Below are positions 17,526-28,200 of a stretch of 64,000 bases of DNA, piece after piece. A program made the translations under genes and the position numbers. The notes below the pieces were generated by a model. The model saw nothing but the letters and a program-made list of their open reading frames with translations, had not been told where the DNA came from and searched no databases. The stretch covers positions 1 to 64,000 of the forward strand of contig CAZYCA010000029.1 in NCBI GenBank assembly GCA_964645405.1, written 5' to 3'. Origin of the DNA: JAMWDF01 sp964645405 (lineage in GTDB: Bacteria > Ratteibacteria > UBA8468 > B48-G9 > DSTR01). The first letter of the stretch is position 1. Every line of letters begins with the position of its first letter.

Positions 17526-18332
17526 TCAGAGAGCAGAAAGAACTTTTAAAGTAGCCCGGTAGCCTTCTTCTATCAAAAATGGTACCTGGTTTAAGTCCGA
17601 GTAGTCATAACCAGCCAGCTCTGGCTCAATGACTACATCAGCCTGATTAATCTGGCTGGCTACTGAAGTATTCACCAGAATATCAAAGGTATTCGTCAAT
17701 AAATCTATGAGGTTGCGCGGCCTGCGGTAATTTCTTCTGGCTGTCAGGTTCACTCCAATGACAAAAGTAGCGCCCAGGTCAGGTAAAGGAGACAGGGGAA
17801 CATTTTCCACCAGTCCTCCATCCATCAGCAAACGCCCCTGCCTTTCCACCGGAACAAAAATACCTGGCACCGCAGCAGAAGCCATCACGGCTGTGGCCAG
17901 GTCTCCCTCTGTGATGACTACTTTCTCCCCGGTAGCAATATCCGTAGCCATGATGGCTAAAGGTAAAACAGCCATTTCCACCTTTACCTCACCCACAATC
18001 TCCCTGATAATCTGTCCTAACTTCTGGTTGGAAAGCAGCCCATACCGGGAAAGAGAAAGAGCAGAGACATCCAGCCACTTCAGTCTTCTTACCATTTCTT
18101 CCAGCTGCCTGACACTCACACCAAAAGCATACAAGGAAGCCACCAGAGCACCGACGCTTGTTCCCGAAAGACAACTGATACTGATTCCCTTTTCCTGCAG
18201 AGCGCGCAAGACCCCCACATGAGCTGCACCCAGCACCGCTCCTCCGCCAAGAGCCAGCCCGATCCTACCACGGGAAAGTTTATTTTTTAAACTTCTTCTT
18301 TCTTTCCACCAGCCTCTAAAAGTCTGTCTCAC
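17526..18332 (-). CDS. Patatin-like phospholipase (RssA/NTE type)
   Basis: A 268-residue patatin-family hydrolase with a Ser-Asp dyad. The oxyanion hole is GLALGGGAVLGAAHVG (residues 25-40), the nucleophile elbow is GTSVG and the catalytic Asp is in DGGLVENVPL. These enzymes hydrolyse acyl chains of phospholipids or lysophospholipids at the inner face of the membrane. The basic N-terminus could bind anionic lipids. The start is GTG at 18332 with GGAGAAA upstream. No partner gene is next to it. Confidence 0.88.
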   Translation of the reverse strand: MRQTFRGWWKERRSLKNKLSRGRIGLALGGGAVLGAAHVGVLRALQEKGISISCLSGTSVGALVASLYAFGVSVRQLEEMVRRLKWLDVSALSLSRYGLLSNQKLGQIIREIVGEVKVEMAVLPLAIMATDIATGEKVVITEGDLATAVMASAAVPGIFVPVERQGRLLMDGGLVENVPLSPLPDLGATFVIGVNLTARRNYRRPRNLIDLLTNTFDILVNTSVASQINQADVVIEPELAGYDYSDLNQVPFLIEEGYRATLKVLSAL

Positions 18333-18454
18333 AGGTTTCTCCAGAAAAAATCACATTCTGGTAAATCCCCCTGTCTTTCCCTGTTTCATTTTACCCTTTT
18401 TCTTATCCGGAAAAACAGTTTCCTGACAGACCTGCCAGAAGCTACCAGTTTCTC

Positions 18455-18484
18455 TTGACATCCGGAGACCTTTGTCCTTAAATA
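18455..18484 (+). promoter_or_regulatory. Promoter of the CsgG-like gene
   Basis: TTGACA at 18455-18460, 18-base spacer, TAAATA at 18479-18484. The gene starts at 18506 with GGAGG as ribosome binding site, so the leader is about 15 bases. Confidence 0.6.
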
Positions 18485-18505
18485 GATCAGTAACAGGAGG
18501 ATGGT

Positions 18506-19645
18506 ATGAGAAAAACATTCCTGCTGCTTTTAGTCTTGTGTCTTCCTTCTTTCAGCCAGGTAAAAACACAGGTAAAGACAGGTGGTCCAACAGTGGAAGA
18601 GGTGACAAAGTACGAAGGACCGAAAGCCAGAATCGCGGTAGCCAGGTTTGAGGTCAAGTGTCCCAAGGCAACCTGGGAGATGGGAGAAGGTGTCGCGGAC
18701 ATGCTGGTTGATGCTCTCTTTAAAACAGGTAAGTTTATCGTCCTGGAGAAGGGAGATACTCTGAAGGATTTAACAGAAGAATTTCGACTGGGACAGGAAG
18801 GATGGAGTAAGAAAGCACCGGAAAAAGGTACCTTTGAGACTGCAGATATAGTGGTGGTAGGAGCAATCACCGGGTTTGAACCCCACGCAGAAGGAGCAAA
18901 GGGTGGTGGTTTTGTCATTCCCTTACCGTTTGGTGCTGGTTTAGCTGTAGGTAAGGAAGAGGCTTATATTCAGGCAACCCTCAGACTCATAGACGTGAGA
19001 AGCAGGAGGGTGATAAATTCTGCCACCGTGGAAGGAAAAGCCTCCAAGTCAAAACTGGGGGTTGTCGCTGGTGGTGTGGCTGGTCCGGTGATTCTCGGCG
19101 GTGGTTTTGAAAAATATAAAAATACTCCTACAGCCCAGGCTGTGATGGCTATGATTGAGAGTGCTGTCAGCGAAATCGCCAGAATGGTTCCGGAAAGCTA
19201 CTACTGTCACGAAACGGGGAAAACAGAAACCAGTGCTTTTAAGAACGAACCTGATGGATTCAGAGGGATAAAATGGACCAGTTCTGTTTCTTCTCTCAAC
19301 AGGTCCAGGCTGGTTAAGGACAAAGGAAACTACAAAGAATACGTTAAGGAAGATGATACCCTGGAAATCTCCGGGGTAAAACTGGAAAAGATTGCTTACT
19401 CCTTTTATAAAGAACAGCTGGAGAGTGTTACCATCACGGTAAAAGGCAAGGAGAATTTTGATAACCTGAAGGCTATCACCTTCCAGAAATTTGGTGAAGG
19501 CAGACAAAAGGATAGCAACCAGTGGTTCTGGGAAGGTAAGATTACTTCGATGTCTTTGCAGTACCTACCCGGGGAAGAGACAGGTCTTCTGAAGATGAGT
19601 TCTGAAGAAATGAAAAAGAAGATCGAAGCAGATACCGGGTTTTAG
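18506..19645 (+). CDS. CsgG-like exported protein with C-terminal extra domain
   Basis: A 379-residue exported protein. A signal peptide (MRKTFLLLLVLCLPSFSQ) has no lipobox Cys. Residues about 40-235 match the CsgG/curli-assembly fold: ARIAVARFEVK, GEGVADMLVDALFKTGKFIVLEK, TADIVVVGAITGFEP and RLIDVRSRRVINSATVEG. This domain often forms outer-membrane secretion channels or periplasmic lipoproteins. Residues about 250-360 form a second domain that opens FRGIKWTSSVSSL and is also seen in exported proteins of delta-proteobacteria. No curli genes are nearby, so a curli role is unlikely. Confidence 0.75.
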   Translation: MRKTFLLLLVLCLPSFSQVKTQVKTGGPTVEEVTKYEGPKARIAVARFEVKCPKATWEMGEGVADMLVDALFKTGKFIVLEKGDTLKDLTEEFRLGQEGWSKKAPEKGTFETADIVVVGAITGFEPHAEGAKGGGFVIPLPFGAGLAVGKEEAYIQATLRLIDVRSRRVINSATVEGKASKSKLGVVAGGVAGPVILGGGFEKYKNTPTAQAVMAMIESAVSEIARMVPESYYCHETGKTETSAFKNEPDGFRGIKWTSSVSSLNRSRLVKDKGNYKEYVKEDDTLEISGVKLEKIAYSFYKEQLESVTITVKGKENFDNLKAITFQKFGEGRQKDSNQWFWEGKITSMSLQYLPGEETGLLKMSSEEMKKKIEADTGF

Positions 19646-19721
19646 ATGCGGCAAGAACTTCTGGCGAGATACCTTTTTTGTCCTTGAAACCAGCGTAAAA
19701 TACAATCCTTCCTGAAAGTTG

Positions 19722-19727
19722 TATAAT
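19722..19727 (+). promoter_or_regulatory. -10 element before the glycan operon
   Basis: TATAAT, 30 bases before the ATG at 19758, with AGGAGA as ribosome binding site between them. No clear -35 is seen at the right distance. It would drive the five-gene operon 19758-29868. Confidence 0.5.
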
Positions 19728-19757
19728 TAGTTGAGTTTCCTGAAAAAAGGAGAGACA

Positions 19758-21986
19758 ATGGACCTTACCAGCCAGGTAAGAAAAGAAGCCTATCGTCTGG
19801 GAGCGGATCTGGTGGGTATCGCCCCGGTAGAAAGATTCCAGAAAGCACCTTTAAGGATGAGTCCACAGGGGTTGCTGCCAGAAGCACAATCAGTCATAGT
19901 GGTTGCCATCCATCATCCGGATGCTGCTGTGGAACTGGGGGGTGAACCAGGTCCTCATGAGGCCGGTCCTTACAACATCCAGGGCATCATGAACTGGCTG
20001 CTGGATGATATTTCTTTCTCCTTGGCTTGCTTCCTGGAGAAAAAAGGTTATCCGAGTTTACCCCTTGCTGCCAGTAACATCTGGCGGTACAAAGGATACA
20101 AAGATTTACAGGTTGACTTCGCCCCGGACTTAGCCCACCGTTATGCCGCGGTAGCTGCAGGTCTGGGTGAGATTGGCTGGAATGGCCTTTTACTTACACC
20201 GCAGTTTGGTCCAAGACAGCGGGTAGTTTCTGTAATTACTACTGCTTGTTTGCAACCTTCGCCCATGTATGATGGTGTGCCACTGTGTGACCACTGTTTT
20301 GCCTGTGTCAAGAATTGTCCCACTGATGCTTTCCGGAAAGAGGTCTCCGGTATCTGTGAGATAGAAATTGGTGGCAAGAAGTTTCGTTTCCCTGAAACCA
20401 ACAAGTGGCGTTGTGCCTGGGCAGAAAATTTCTGCTTGAATCTGCAGTTACCTTTGCCGGAAAAAATCAACGAAGAAGTTATCCTGAAGCATCTGGAAAA
20501 ATATGGCTGGCGTGCAGGAGAAGAAGGTTACTGTCTGAAGTTTTGCATGGTACCGGAAAAGCGCTGGTTTGACCATTCTTACTCCCGCTCACCGAGAAGA
20601 AAACGGGAGAAGCTGGAGAAAAAACCAGAACAATTACTGCAGAAAATTAAAGCAATTTTCCACAGTTACCGGCTGGGTGCGCTGGCAGTAAATAATCTGG
20701 ATGTTTTCCAGAGAAAAGACCTGGTTCATCCTGAATACCACCTTCCTGATGCGGTCTCGGTTATCTCGCTGGGTCTCAGACTTCCTCAGGGAGTAGAAAA
20801 AAGCAAGGAATGGGAAACTGCCTGTTATCGTCGTCTGGCGTATGCCGGGTTTCAAATGTCAAGAGTACTGGAATCTTATGGGTATTCAGCCTTAAGCAGT
20901 TCCCGGATTGATTCAGTCCTGGTCGCCAGCTGCTGCGGACTTCTTCAACCAGGAGGGGAGTATCTGACTGTCTTAACCAGCGCTGAGATTAAACCTGCTG
21001 TTATCCGGAGAAAATCAGAAAAGTTTAAACTTTCCCCTGATTCTCTCCGGAAAATCTGCTACCGGTTTGGAGCTGATAGGGTAGGGTTTTTCTCCAGCAA
21101 CAGGTATCAGAAATTCTTCCAGGCTTTTCAGAAACTTGCTTCTGACTGGAAGGAAAGACCGGCAGTGACTGACCGGGCTTTCCTTTACTGTCCCTATAGC
21201 CCCAGGATGGAAACGGAAAAATTAAGATTAAAGGATTTAACCGAACACCTGCCGCAGCCCAGAAGCGTCATTGTCCTTTCTCTTCACTTTCCCCATGCCA
21301 GTCTGGATACCTGTAAAACTACCCCGGCGGAGACCACAGGGCCCTTTGCTTTTGTCCAGTGTGAAACATTACTCAAACTGGGGGATATTGCTTCATTAGT
21401 CGCTGAAGTTCTTCTGGAAAACGGCTACCAGGCTACAGTCACCTTTGACCTGACTGGCCTTGCTTCGCTTACCTGTAATCCACGGCACCTGATAGTGGAT
21501 ATGAGGGCTAACCTTTGGCCTGCAGTTCTTTCCGGTCTTGCCTGGCCAGGACTCCACGGGCATCCTTTATCCCCGGAATATGGTGTAAGACAACGTTTTG
21601 TCGCGCTGGTAACAGATGCTGTTTTGCCTGACGATAATCTTCTTCCTGGTGAAGGTCCCTGTTTCAGCTGCTGTCAGCCCTGCCGGAAGCACTGTCCCAC
21701 TGAAGCCATCAAACAAACTACTAAAACCATCTCCATAGAAGGGAAAAAATTCCTTTTGCCGGAGATTGATGACTTTGCCTGTGACTGGGCAAAAAGATAC
21801 TGTCTGGCAGGGAAAGAAGGGTCTGCATACCTGGGTCTGGATGTCAATTTGCCTGTCCCGGAAGAAAAATCAGCACAGCAGATTGCTGAGGCTGTAAGTA
21901 CTGTCAGATGGGGAGTCCAGAAAAGACTGCTGAATATCGCGGAAGAATGTCTGCGCGTCTGTCCTTACCACGGGGAGAAAGAATGA
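19758..21986 (+). CDS. Three-module QueG/RdhA-like iron-sulfur protein
   Basis: A 742-residue soluble protein. Module 1 (about 1-280) has GADLVGIAPVERF, SVIVVAIHHP, GLGEIGWNGLLLTPQFGPR and the ferredoxin motif CDHCFACVKNCP (from residue 176), as in epoxyqueuosine reductase and reductive dehalogenase-like proteins, followed by further Cys residues. A middle unit (about 290-420) repeats only the first half (YRLGALAVNNLDVF, AVSVISLGLRLP) and has no ferredoxin motif. Module 3 (about 430-742) repeats the whole plan (RFGADRVGFFSSNRY, SVIVLSLHFPHA, CFSCCQPCRKHCP near 634). QueG uses cobalamin and 4Fe-4S clusters for reduction. The substrate is unknown. The stop overlaps the next start by ATGA. Confidence 0.75.
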   Translation: MDLTSQVRKEAYRLGADLVGIAPVERFQKAPLRMSPQGLLPEAQSVIVVAIHHPDAAVELGGEPGPHEAGPYNIQGIMNWLLDDISFSLACFLEKKGYPSLPLAASNIWRYKGYKDLQVDFAPDLAHRYAAVAAGLGEIGWNGLLLTPQFGPRQRVVSVITTACLQPSPMYDGVPLCDHCFACVKNCPTDAFRKEVSGICEIEIGGKKFRFPETNKWRCAWAENFCLNLQLPLPEKINEEVILKHLEKYGWRAGEEGYCLKFCMVPEKRWFDHSYSRSPRRKREKLEKKPEQLLQKIKAIFHSYRLGALAVNNLDVFQRKDLVHPEYHLPDAVSVISLGLRLPQGVEKSKEWETACYRRLAYAGFQMSRVLESYGYSALSSSRIDSVLVASCCGLLQPGGEYLTVLTSAEIKPAVIRRKSEKFKLSPDSLRKICYRFGADRVGFFSSNRYQKFFQAFQKLASDWKERPAVTDRAFLYCPYSPRMETEKLRLKDLTEHLPQPRSVIVLSLHFPHASLDTCKTTPAETTGPFAFVQCETLLKLGDIASLVAEVLLENGYQATVTFDLTGLASLTCNPRHLIVDMRANLWPAVLSGLAWPGLHGHPLSPEYGVRQRFVALVTDAVLPDDNLLPGEGPCFSCCQPCRKHCPTEAIKQTTKTISIEGKKFLLPEIDDFACDWAKRYCLAGKEGSAYLGLDVNLPVPEEKSAQQIAEAVSTVRWGVQKRLLNIAEECLRVCPYHGEKE

Positions 21987-24900
21987 AGAAAAAAATCTTT
22001 TTGTTGCTGGCCCTGGTAGTTTTTATTTTCTTCCGGGAATCACCGAAAGGAGAGGAAAAGAAAAAACCCCTGCCCTCTTTACTGCTGAATGTCCCCAGAG
22101 CGCTGAAAGCTCCAAAAATTGATGGTGTTCTGGAACCAGGGGAATGGGAGACTGCTGTTTCCTGGCCAGCCGGTGGCTGGCACTACATAGACGCGAGAAA
22201 GGTACAGTTTTTTCTTCTCTGGGATGAAGATTTCGTATATGTGGGCCAGAAAGCCAGTTTACTTCCCGGGGAAACCATCATCCGGATTGGCCGGCAGCCA
22301 AAACCTGATGTCGCCAGTTCTATGGAAACAGAAATGGAAGTCTTCATTGATGCAGGAACAAATGGCAGTAACCGCATGCCCTGTACCTACCAGGTGATAG
22401 CCAATGCCTGTGGCAGGCTCTGGGATGTGGAACAGCAGTGGACCATCGGACAGCACAATACCTCCTGGAACGGGGACTGGATTTATGCCCAGAAGACAAG
22501 CCCTGACAAAAAATACTGGACCGCAGAGCTGGCCATACCGCGCAAGACAATTTATTTTAACCAGCCACTTAAAGACGGTATCACCTGGCGGATGGGTTTT
22601 GCCCGGGATGGTGGCCGGCAGCCTAACGGAATTTTTGGCTGTGTTGCTCCTGTTACCTTCCGCGAGAAAACAGTGGTGGTTCAGTTTTCTGGAGTGGAAA
22701 AATGTGTGGACAACAAAATGGCTTTCACCATGAGGATTCTGAATCCAGAGAAAACAGTCTTCCAGGCTCGGTTGAAAGCTAAAGTGGAAGGTGGTAGCCG
22801 CGTGGAAGAAAACAGGGATATTCTTGTGCCAGCTGGAAAGGAAGTCATAATAGAAGTGGACAAATCAGCCGGGCTGAAACAGGGGGAGAAAGCAGACTTT
22901 TTTGTAGAGTTATCCACGGAAAAAGAAACCATCTTCCGCTGGGCGAAACCTATTTACTATGACGATTTACACACCAAACAACCATGGATGCAGGCTGCTT
23001 TCGTGAAACCATTTGATGCCAGCGTGGTCTTCAACCCTGTGCGCAATTTTCTCCGGGTCAAAGTGGACAGGTTTGAGTTTCCGGAAAAAGAGAAGGTTAA
23101 TGCTGCTTCTATTACTGTGAAGGAAAAAGGAGGCGGAAAAATCCTGGCCACCGGGACTGCTGACAACTTTTTCTATGACTTAGCGGAAACAAAGATTTCT
23201 CTACCTGCTGATTTACCAGCAGGTGAGTATGAGGTGACTATTACCCTGGTAGATAAAAATGGTTCGCCTCTACAACAGCTGATTAGTTTTTTCACCAGGA
23301 AAGATTTAAAGGAGTTTCCCTGGTTTGGTAATGATATCGGTATCAGCGATCGGGTATTATGGCCATTTTTACCTTTAACCAGCCAGGGCAGAAGAATTCA
23401 GTTATGGGAAAGGGAAGTAATACTTAACAACTTAGCCTTACCTGTTTCCATCACCAGCAAAGGACGTTCCCTGCTTTCCGGAGCCATCAGACTCTGGGGA
23501 AAAACCGGGGGAGAAGTTTTTGCCCTGGAACCTGCTGGTCCTTTACTGCTTAAGAAGAATACCCGGACGGTGGCAGAATTCGCAGGGAAAGGAAATTCCA
23601 GACAACTTGTAGTAGAAACTCTTTTCCAGATGGAGTATGATGGTTGTAGCCGGGTAGAGTTGAAACTACAGCCTTCTTCTAATAAAGTGGCGCTGGAAAA
23701 ACTCTGTCTGGAGATACCTTTTTACGCAGAACAGGCTACCCATTTTCATACCTTCAGACAGGATATGCGGGTTTCCTGCTATGCCGGACTCCTTCCTTCC
23801 GGAGAAGGTAAGGTATGGGATTCCACACAGGTACCAGCCAACCAGATGACTGTTGGTTCTTTTGTTCCCCTCATCTTTCTCGGGACGCCACAGGCTGGCC
23901 TGACCTGGTTTGCTGATTCTGATGAAAACTGGTGGCCAACAGATTCTGCACCTGCGGCTGAGATTATCCGACAACAGGGAGAAGTAATCCTCCGTTTCAA
24001 CCTGGCAGCTGAACCGGTTGTCCTGAGCAGTCCACGAACCATTGTTTTCGGATTGCATATCTCTCCGGTAAGACCACTTGTTCCAGAAAGCTGGACACCT
24101 GGCTCTGGTATCTGCGGTCTTTATGAATACGACGGCCGGTTTGACCGCAAGATTCAGAAAAGAGGTTTTTATCTTTATCCCGCACATCCTGACAGGTTTA
24201 ATGCTTACTACACCCAGAAGTTCGGAGGAAGACCTATGGGTGTTTATACGGAAAATGCAGTTACTGATGTACCGGAGGAGGATGCTGCTTATTTTGCAGA
24301 TGAGTGGGAAGGGGGTAGAACTAAAAGTTTAACTGATTGCTGTCTTTACTATGCGAAGAAATTACTCCAGGATTGTCCCATCATTCACGGATTTTACATT
24401 GATAACATTTATCCCCGCACAAGCTGGAATGTGGAAGCTGGCTCTGCTTACCGCTTACCTGATGGTAGAATCCAGCCTGGTTTTGATATCTGGCAGGCAC
24501 GGGAGTATGTGAAAAGGCTGCGTACACTCTTACAGGATATGAAACGGCAACCTCACGGAATTGAAGTCCATATGACCGGCACCATGGTGATACCGGTGTA
24601 TGCCTGGGCAGACTGTATGCGGGAAGGAGAAAACCCGGTAGAAGCCGACCAGGGAAAGAAAGATTTTGCTGACCTTTATCCGGCTGGTTTTTGTGCCATC
24701 ATGAACAATCCTTATCTCTGGGGAATAAACTCGGTGCACCACTGGATGTTTTATACCCGGGAAGAACTTTTCCAATCTCTCGGACCCGGGGCTTTCTGGA
24801 AAGCACAACGTACAGGGATAGGTCAGCTGGCAATCCACGGCAATCTTTTCCCCAGACCGTCCGGAGAAGAATACAGAAAATTAATCAGCTGTTATGATAA

Positions 24901-25270
24901 TTCCTTCCGCAGTGTTCCTGGAGGGGAAACTTTTATTCCTTACTGGGAAAACCAGGGGCTCTTTCAGGTTTTCCATGAGAACTGTCTGGCTTCTCTTTTT
25001 CTCAAACCTGATAGGCTGGCACTCTGGGTAATGAACTATAGCCGCAAGGAAGAAAAAGTCACTATCTGGCTGGATTTACCCAGGTTGCTTTCCCGGAGAT
25101 TTAGCGAACCAAGAAACGTAACAGCCTGTGACCTGGAAACTATGGAACCAATACCTTGGAATGCCAGTCTGGATACAACCAGAGGTAGTTCTGACCCCAG
25201 GAGAGACCGCAGTAACCAGTTAACTATTACCTTGCCAGCAAGGGATTTCCGGATTATCCTTATTCGCTGA
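21983..25270 (+). CDS. Exported CBM9-like/GH123-type putative glycoside hydrolase
   Basis: A 1095-residue secreted protein. The start at 21983 follows GGGGAGAAAG, overlaps the previous stop by ATGA and gives an uncleaved-looking hydrophobic signal (MKKKIFLLLALVVFIFF). Residues about 40-230 form a CBM9/DOMON-like domain (KIDGVLEPGEWETA, FLLWDEDFVYVGQ, EMEVFIDAG, AELAIPRKTI). A middle part (about 320-680) is beta-rich. Residues about 700-1010 resemble the catalytic region of DUF6067/GH123-like proteins, with HGFYIDNIYPRTSWN and EVHMTGTMVIPVYAW as candidate active-site strands. GH123 enzymes remove N-acetylgalactosamine; I infer only a glycan-active enzyme. A short beta domain closes the protein. 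Confidence 0.65.
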   Translation: MKKKIFLLLALVVFIFFRESPKGEEKKKPLPSLLLNVPRALKAPKIDGVLEPGEWETAVSWPAGGWHYIDARKVQFFLLWDEDFVYVGQKASLLPGETIIRIGRQPKPDVASSMETEMEVFIDAGTNGSNRMPCTYQVIANACGRLWDVEQQWTIGQHNTSWNGDWIYAQKTSPDKKYWTAELAIPRKTIYFNQPLKDGITWRMGFARDGGRQPNGIFGCVAPVTFREKTVVVQFSGVEKCVDNKMAFTMRILNPEKTVFQARLKAKVEGGSRVEENRDILVPAGKEVIIEVDKSAGLKQGEKADFFVELSTEKETIFRWAKPIYYDDLHTKQPWMQAAFVKPFDASVVFNPVRNFLRVKVDRFEFPEKEKVNAASITVKEKGGGKILATGTADNFFYDLAETKISLPADLPAGEYEVTITLVDKNGSPLQQLISFFTRKDLKEFPWFGNDIGISDRVLWPFLPLTSQGRRIQLWEREVILNNLALPVSITSKGRSLLSGAIRLWGKTGGEVFALEPAGPLLLKKNTRTVAEFAGKGNSRQLVVETLFQMEYDGCSRVELKLQPSSNKVALEKLCLEIPFYAEQATHFHTFRQDMRVSCYAGLLPSGEGKVWDSTQVPANQMTVGSFVPLIFLGTPQAGLTWFADSDENWWPTDSAPAAEIIRQQGEVILRFNLAAEPVVLSSPRTIVFGLHISPVRPLVPESWTPGSGICGLYEYDGRFDRKIQKRGFYLYPAHPDRFNAYYTQKFGGRPMGVYTENAVTDVPEEDAAYFADEWEGGRTKSLTDCCLYYAKKLLQDCPIIHGFYIDNIYPRTSWNVEAGSAYRLPDGRIQPGFDIWQAREYVKRLRTLLQDMKRQPHGIEVHMTGTMVIPVYAWADCMREGENPVEADQGKKDFADLYPAGFCAIMNNPYLWGINSVHHWMFYTREELFQSLGPGAFWKAQRTGIGQLAIHGNLFPRPSGEEYRKLISCYDNSFRSVPGGETFIPYWENQGLFQVFHENCLASLFLKPDRLALWVMNYSRKEEKVTIWLDLPRLLSRRFSEPRNVTACDLETMEPIPWNASLDTTRGSSDPRRDRSNQLTITLPARDFRIILIR

Positions 25271-25280
25271 AAGGAGAAAA

Positions 25281-28200
25281 ATGAAAAATATCTCAGGAAA
25301 AGTCTTTTTGCTTCTGGCTGGCTGTAGCTGGCTTTTTCCGCTTTGGGCTATCTCCGGAGAACTTCTTCTGAAAACCAATCCTTTGATTTTTTCTTCCTAC
25401 CGGCAGAAGAAATTGCAGATTTTTCTCCGGGTGGAAAATAAAACCCAGCAAGAGGTCTCCTTTACTGCAGAACCGGTAATCACTGATTGCCGGACCGGCC
25501 AGGTCTTACCTGACAGCCAGCCTGTCAGCCTGAAAATTGCTGGCAACTTTGACGGCGAAATCAGTTTCTCTTTACCAGCAAAGAATCTAAAACCATGGTC
25601 ACACTGGGACGCACAACTTTACTTTTTAGATTTAACCCTGAAGCCAGAGACAGGTCCCCAGATTAAGGCAGACCGGGTACGTTTTGGCTATCGGGAAGTC
25701 TGGACAGAAAAAGGAAACATTTATATTAACGGGAAAAAAGTATTCCTGATTGGTGGCAACCACTCCGGCCGCAGGAACGAAACAGAAATGAAGTTTGCCA
25801 AACTGGCCGGGTTTAATGCTGATACTATCAGGGGTGACCTGGCCTCTCCGGAAAACCAGAGAGTCCTGGACCTGGCTGACCGCTGGGGACATTACCTTAT
25901 CCTAAGTCTTGCCCCGGTTAATTTTGAAGACCGTTTCTGGCTTTATCTCCATGGTAATCATCCTTCTCTGATTGGGTGTGCTATTTCCAGTCCAGAACCG
26001 GTTTATATGTTAGGCCCGCATGGCCACCCCATGGGTATCGGCGCTGTCATACCGGAAGAAGATAAGAATAAACCACCTCTGGAGTTTATCCGGCGTCTCC
26101 ACGAAATTGACCCGGGAAGAATTTATGGTTATTACGTCGTCGGACTGGGAGGACACTTCCGCTCACTCATGTGGGACTTAGGCTGGGGAGTTCCTATCCA
26201 GTCACAGAAAGAATGGTTAAGTTACTGGGGCAAAAATCGGGAAAAGGTGGAACCTTTCTTCCCCCAGGAGTTTGCTCTTGCCAGATTAGGTGCCAACATG
26301 GTCAGAATGGATAGAAAGTTTGGTGCTTCCGCCATTGTGGAGCAGATGGCAAGGTACTCCGGAGACCAGGCATACTACCGATTTGATAAGGAAAGCATGG
26401 CAGAAAGTTATGCCCCTGATGCCCATCAGGTGTGGACAAAAAAAGGGCTACAGAATGAACCCAGCAGTCCTTTCTTCTACCAGGTTAAGGATTTCCTTTA
26501 CACTTCTGTTTTTCCTTTCTGGAGGGTCTGGGGTCTGGCTGGCGCGTTACTGCATGTTGATGGCCACCCTCAGAATCTTGTCACAGATAATCAACCTTCC
26601 CCTTTAGCCAGAACCATGGCTAAAATCAGTGCGGAGTTATATTTCTTTCTGGCTGGACCGGAAGAAGATTTTGTTTCCTGCGACCATAATTTCTATTCTG
26701 GAGAAACCATCAACAAAAGCGCTATAGTTATCAATGATTCCCCGGATGCGGTAAGTATCAGTGTTTGCTGGTCAGTCCAGGAAGAAAAAGGGAATACCCT
26801 TTTCTCAGAGAGTAAAAATCTATCTGTGGGACAGGGCAAGGTTGGTTTTTTGCCTCTTTCCTGGAAGGCCCCTGTGGTAAAAGAAAAAAGGAAGTTTCAG
26901 CTAACCGCTACCTGGAAAGACCCTTCTGGTAAGACTCACCAGGCGCAACCATTGCAGTTTGCAGTACATCCTGCAGAAAATTTTGTCTGGAACCAGGGCC
27001 AGGTCTGCCTGATTGATGCTTCTGGCACCACCAGGGAAATCCTTCAGAAGATGAAAATTCCAGTGCTCTTACTTTCTGAAGAAAACCAGCAGGAAAATCT
27101 TTCCCTCCTGAACAGAAGCAAACTTTTGATTATTGGCCGGCAGTCTTATCCCTGTGCCGTAAAAATTCTGAAACCAGAAGAGATTACCAGAAAAGTGAAA
27201 GAGGGTCTGAACATTGTGGTTCTGGAGCAACTCAACCGGCATATTATGGGGCTGAAACTGGAAAATACTGGCTCCAGGGAAACATTCATCCGGGCACCAG
27301 ATTCTCCTTTGTTCACCGGGCTGGAGAATGATGATTTTTCTTCCTGGCAGGGGGAAAGTGGGCTTCTTCCTTCTTATCCCTCCTTTGATACAGAAAGTCT
27401 CTGGTGGTATGCTTCTTACTCTTACCAGGGACAGATGAATGCCTGGAGGCAGAGAAGAGCCTGGCACTGGTCTAACAAAGGTACTGTAGCCAGTTTTGCT
27501 TTTGAGAAACCGCAGGCTGGTAACTTCCGGGTATTACTGGACAATGGTTTTGATTTACTTTACACCCCCCTTCTGGAACTGCAGGCAGGTAAAGGAAGAA
27601 TCCTGCTTTCCCAGTTAGATTTGACTGACCGTTACGGAAAAGACCCGGTGGCTACAGTTGTTTTCCAGAGAATCATTCAGGAATACTCTCAGACGAAGGC
27701 ACAGGAGAAATCTCCGGTTGGTGTTTTAACTGAACAGGCAAGTAAAACTTTAGAAAACTTTCACCTGGAAACAAGAAAGGGATTAACTGGCAGGGTAGTT
27801 TTTCTTCTCCCTGAAGACTGGGAAAAATTAACCGACCAGCAGATAAAACTTTTGCACCAGTTTCTGAAAGATGGCGGTAATGTGTTGACTTCCTTTGCCA
27901 GTCCGGAACAGGCAGCCAGACTCCCGGTAAAAGTCACCTGGGAAAAAAGAGAACTTTACAACCCGGATTTGCCCTGCCATGGTGTTTTTTCTGGAGTTGG
28001 TCCCGGTGAAGTTTTTCTCCGGGAGAAACATGAGTTTCTGGCTCTCACCAGCATGGAAGGCAAACAGGTAAAAATTTCTTCTTCCGGGCTGGCAGGAATC
28101 AGTCAGGAGGGAAAAGGATTTCTGGTGATTCTCCAGGTTCCGGTGGACAAAGGCAAGAGTTGTCCTGATTCCTGGAGTAGACCCAAGGTCCGGCGACTCT

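Noticed and set aside
18506..19645. Curli secretion gene csgG
   Set aside because: Only the fold is shared; the lipobox is missing, an unrelated C-terminal domain is present and no csgA, csgB or csgE-like genes are nearby.
23666..24187. 173-codon minus-strand frame inside the CBM9/GH123-like gene
   Set aside because: Antisense to a clearly coding region and without recognisable motifs.
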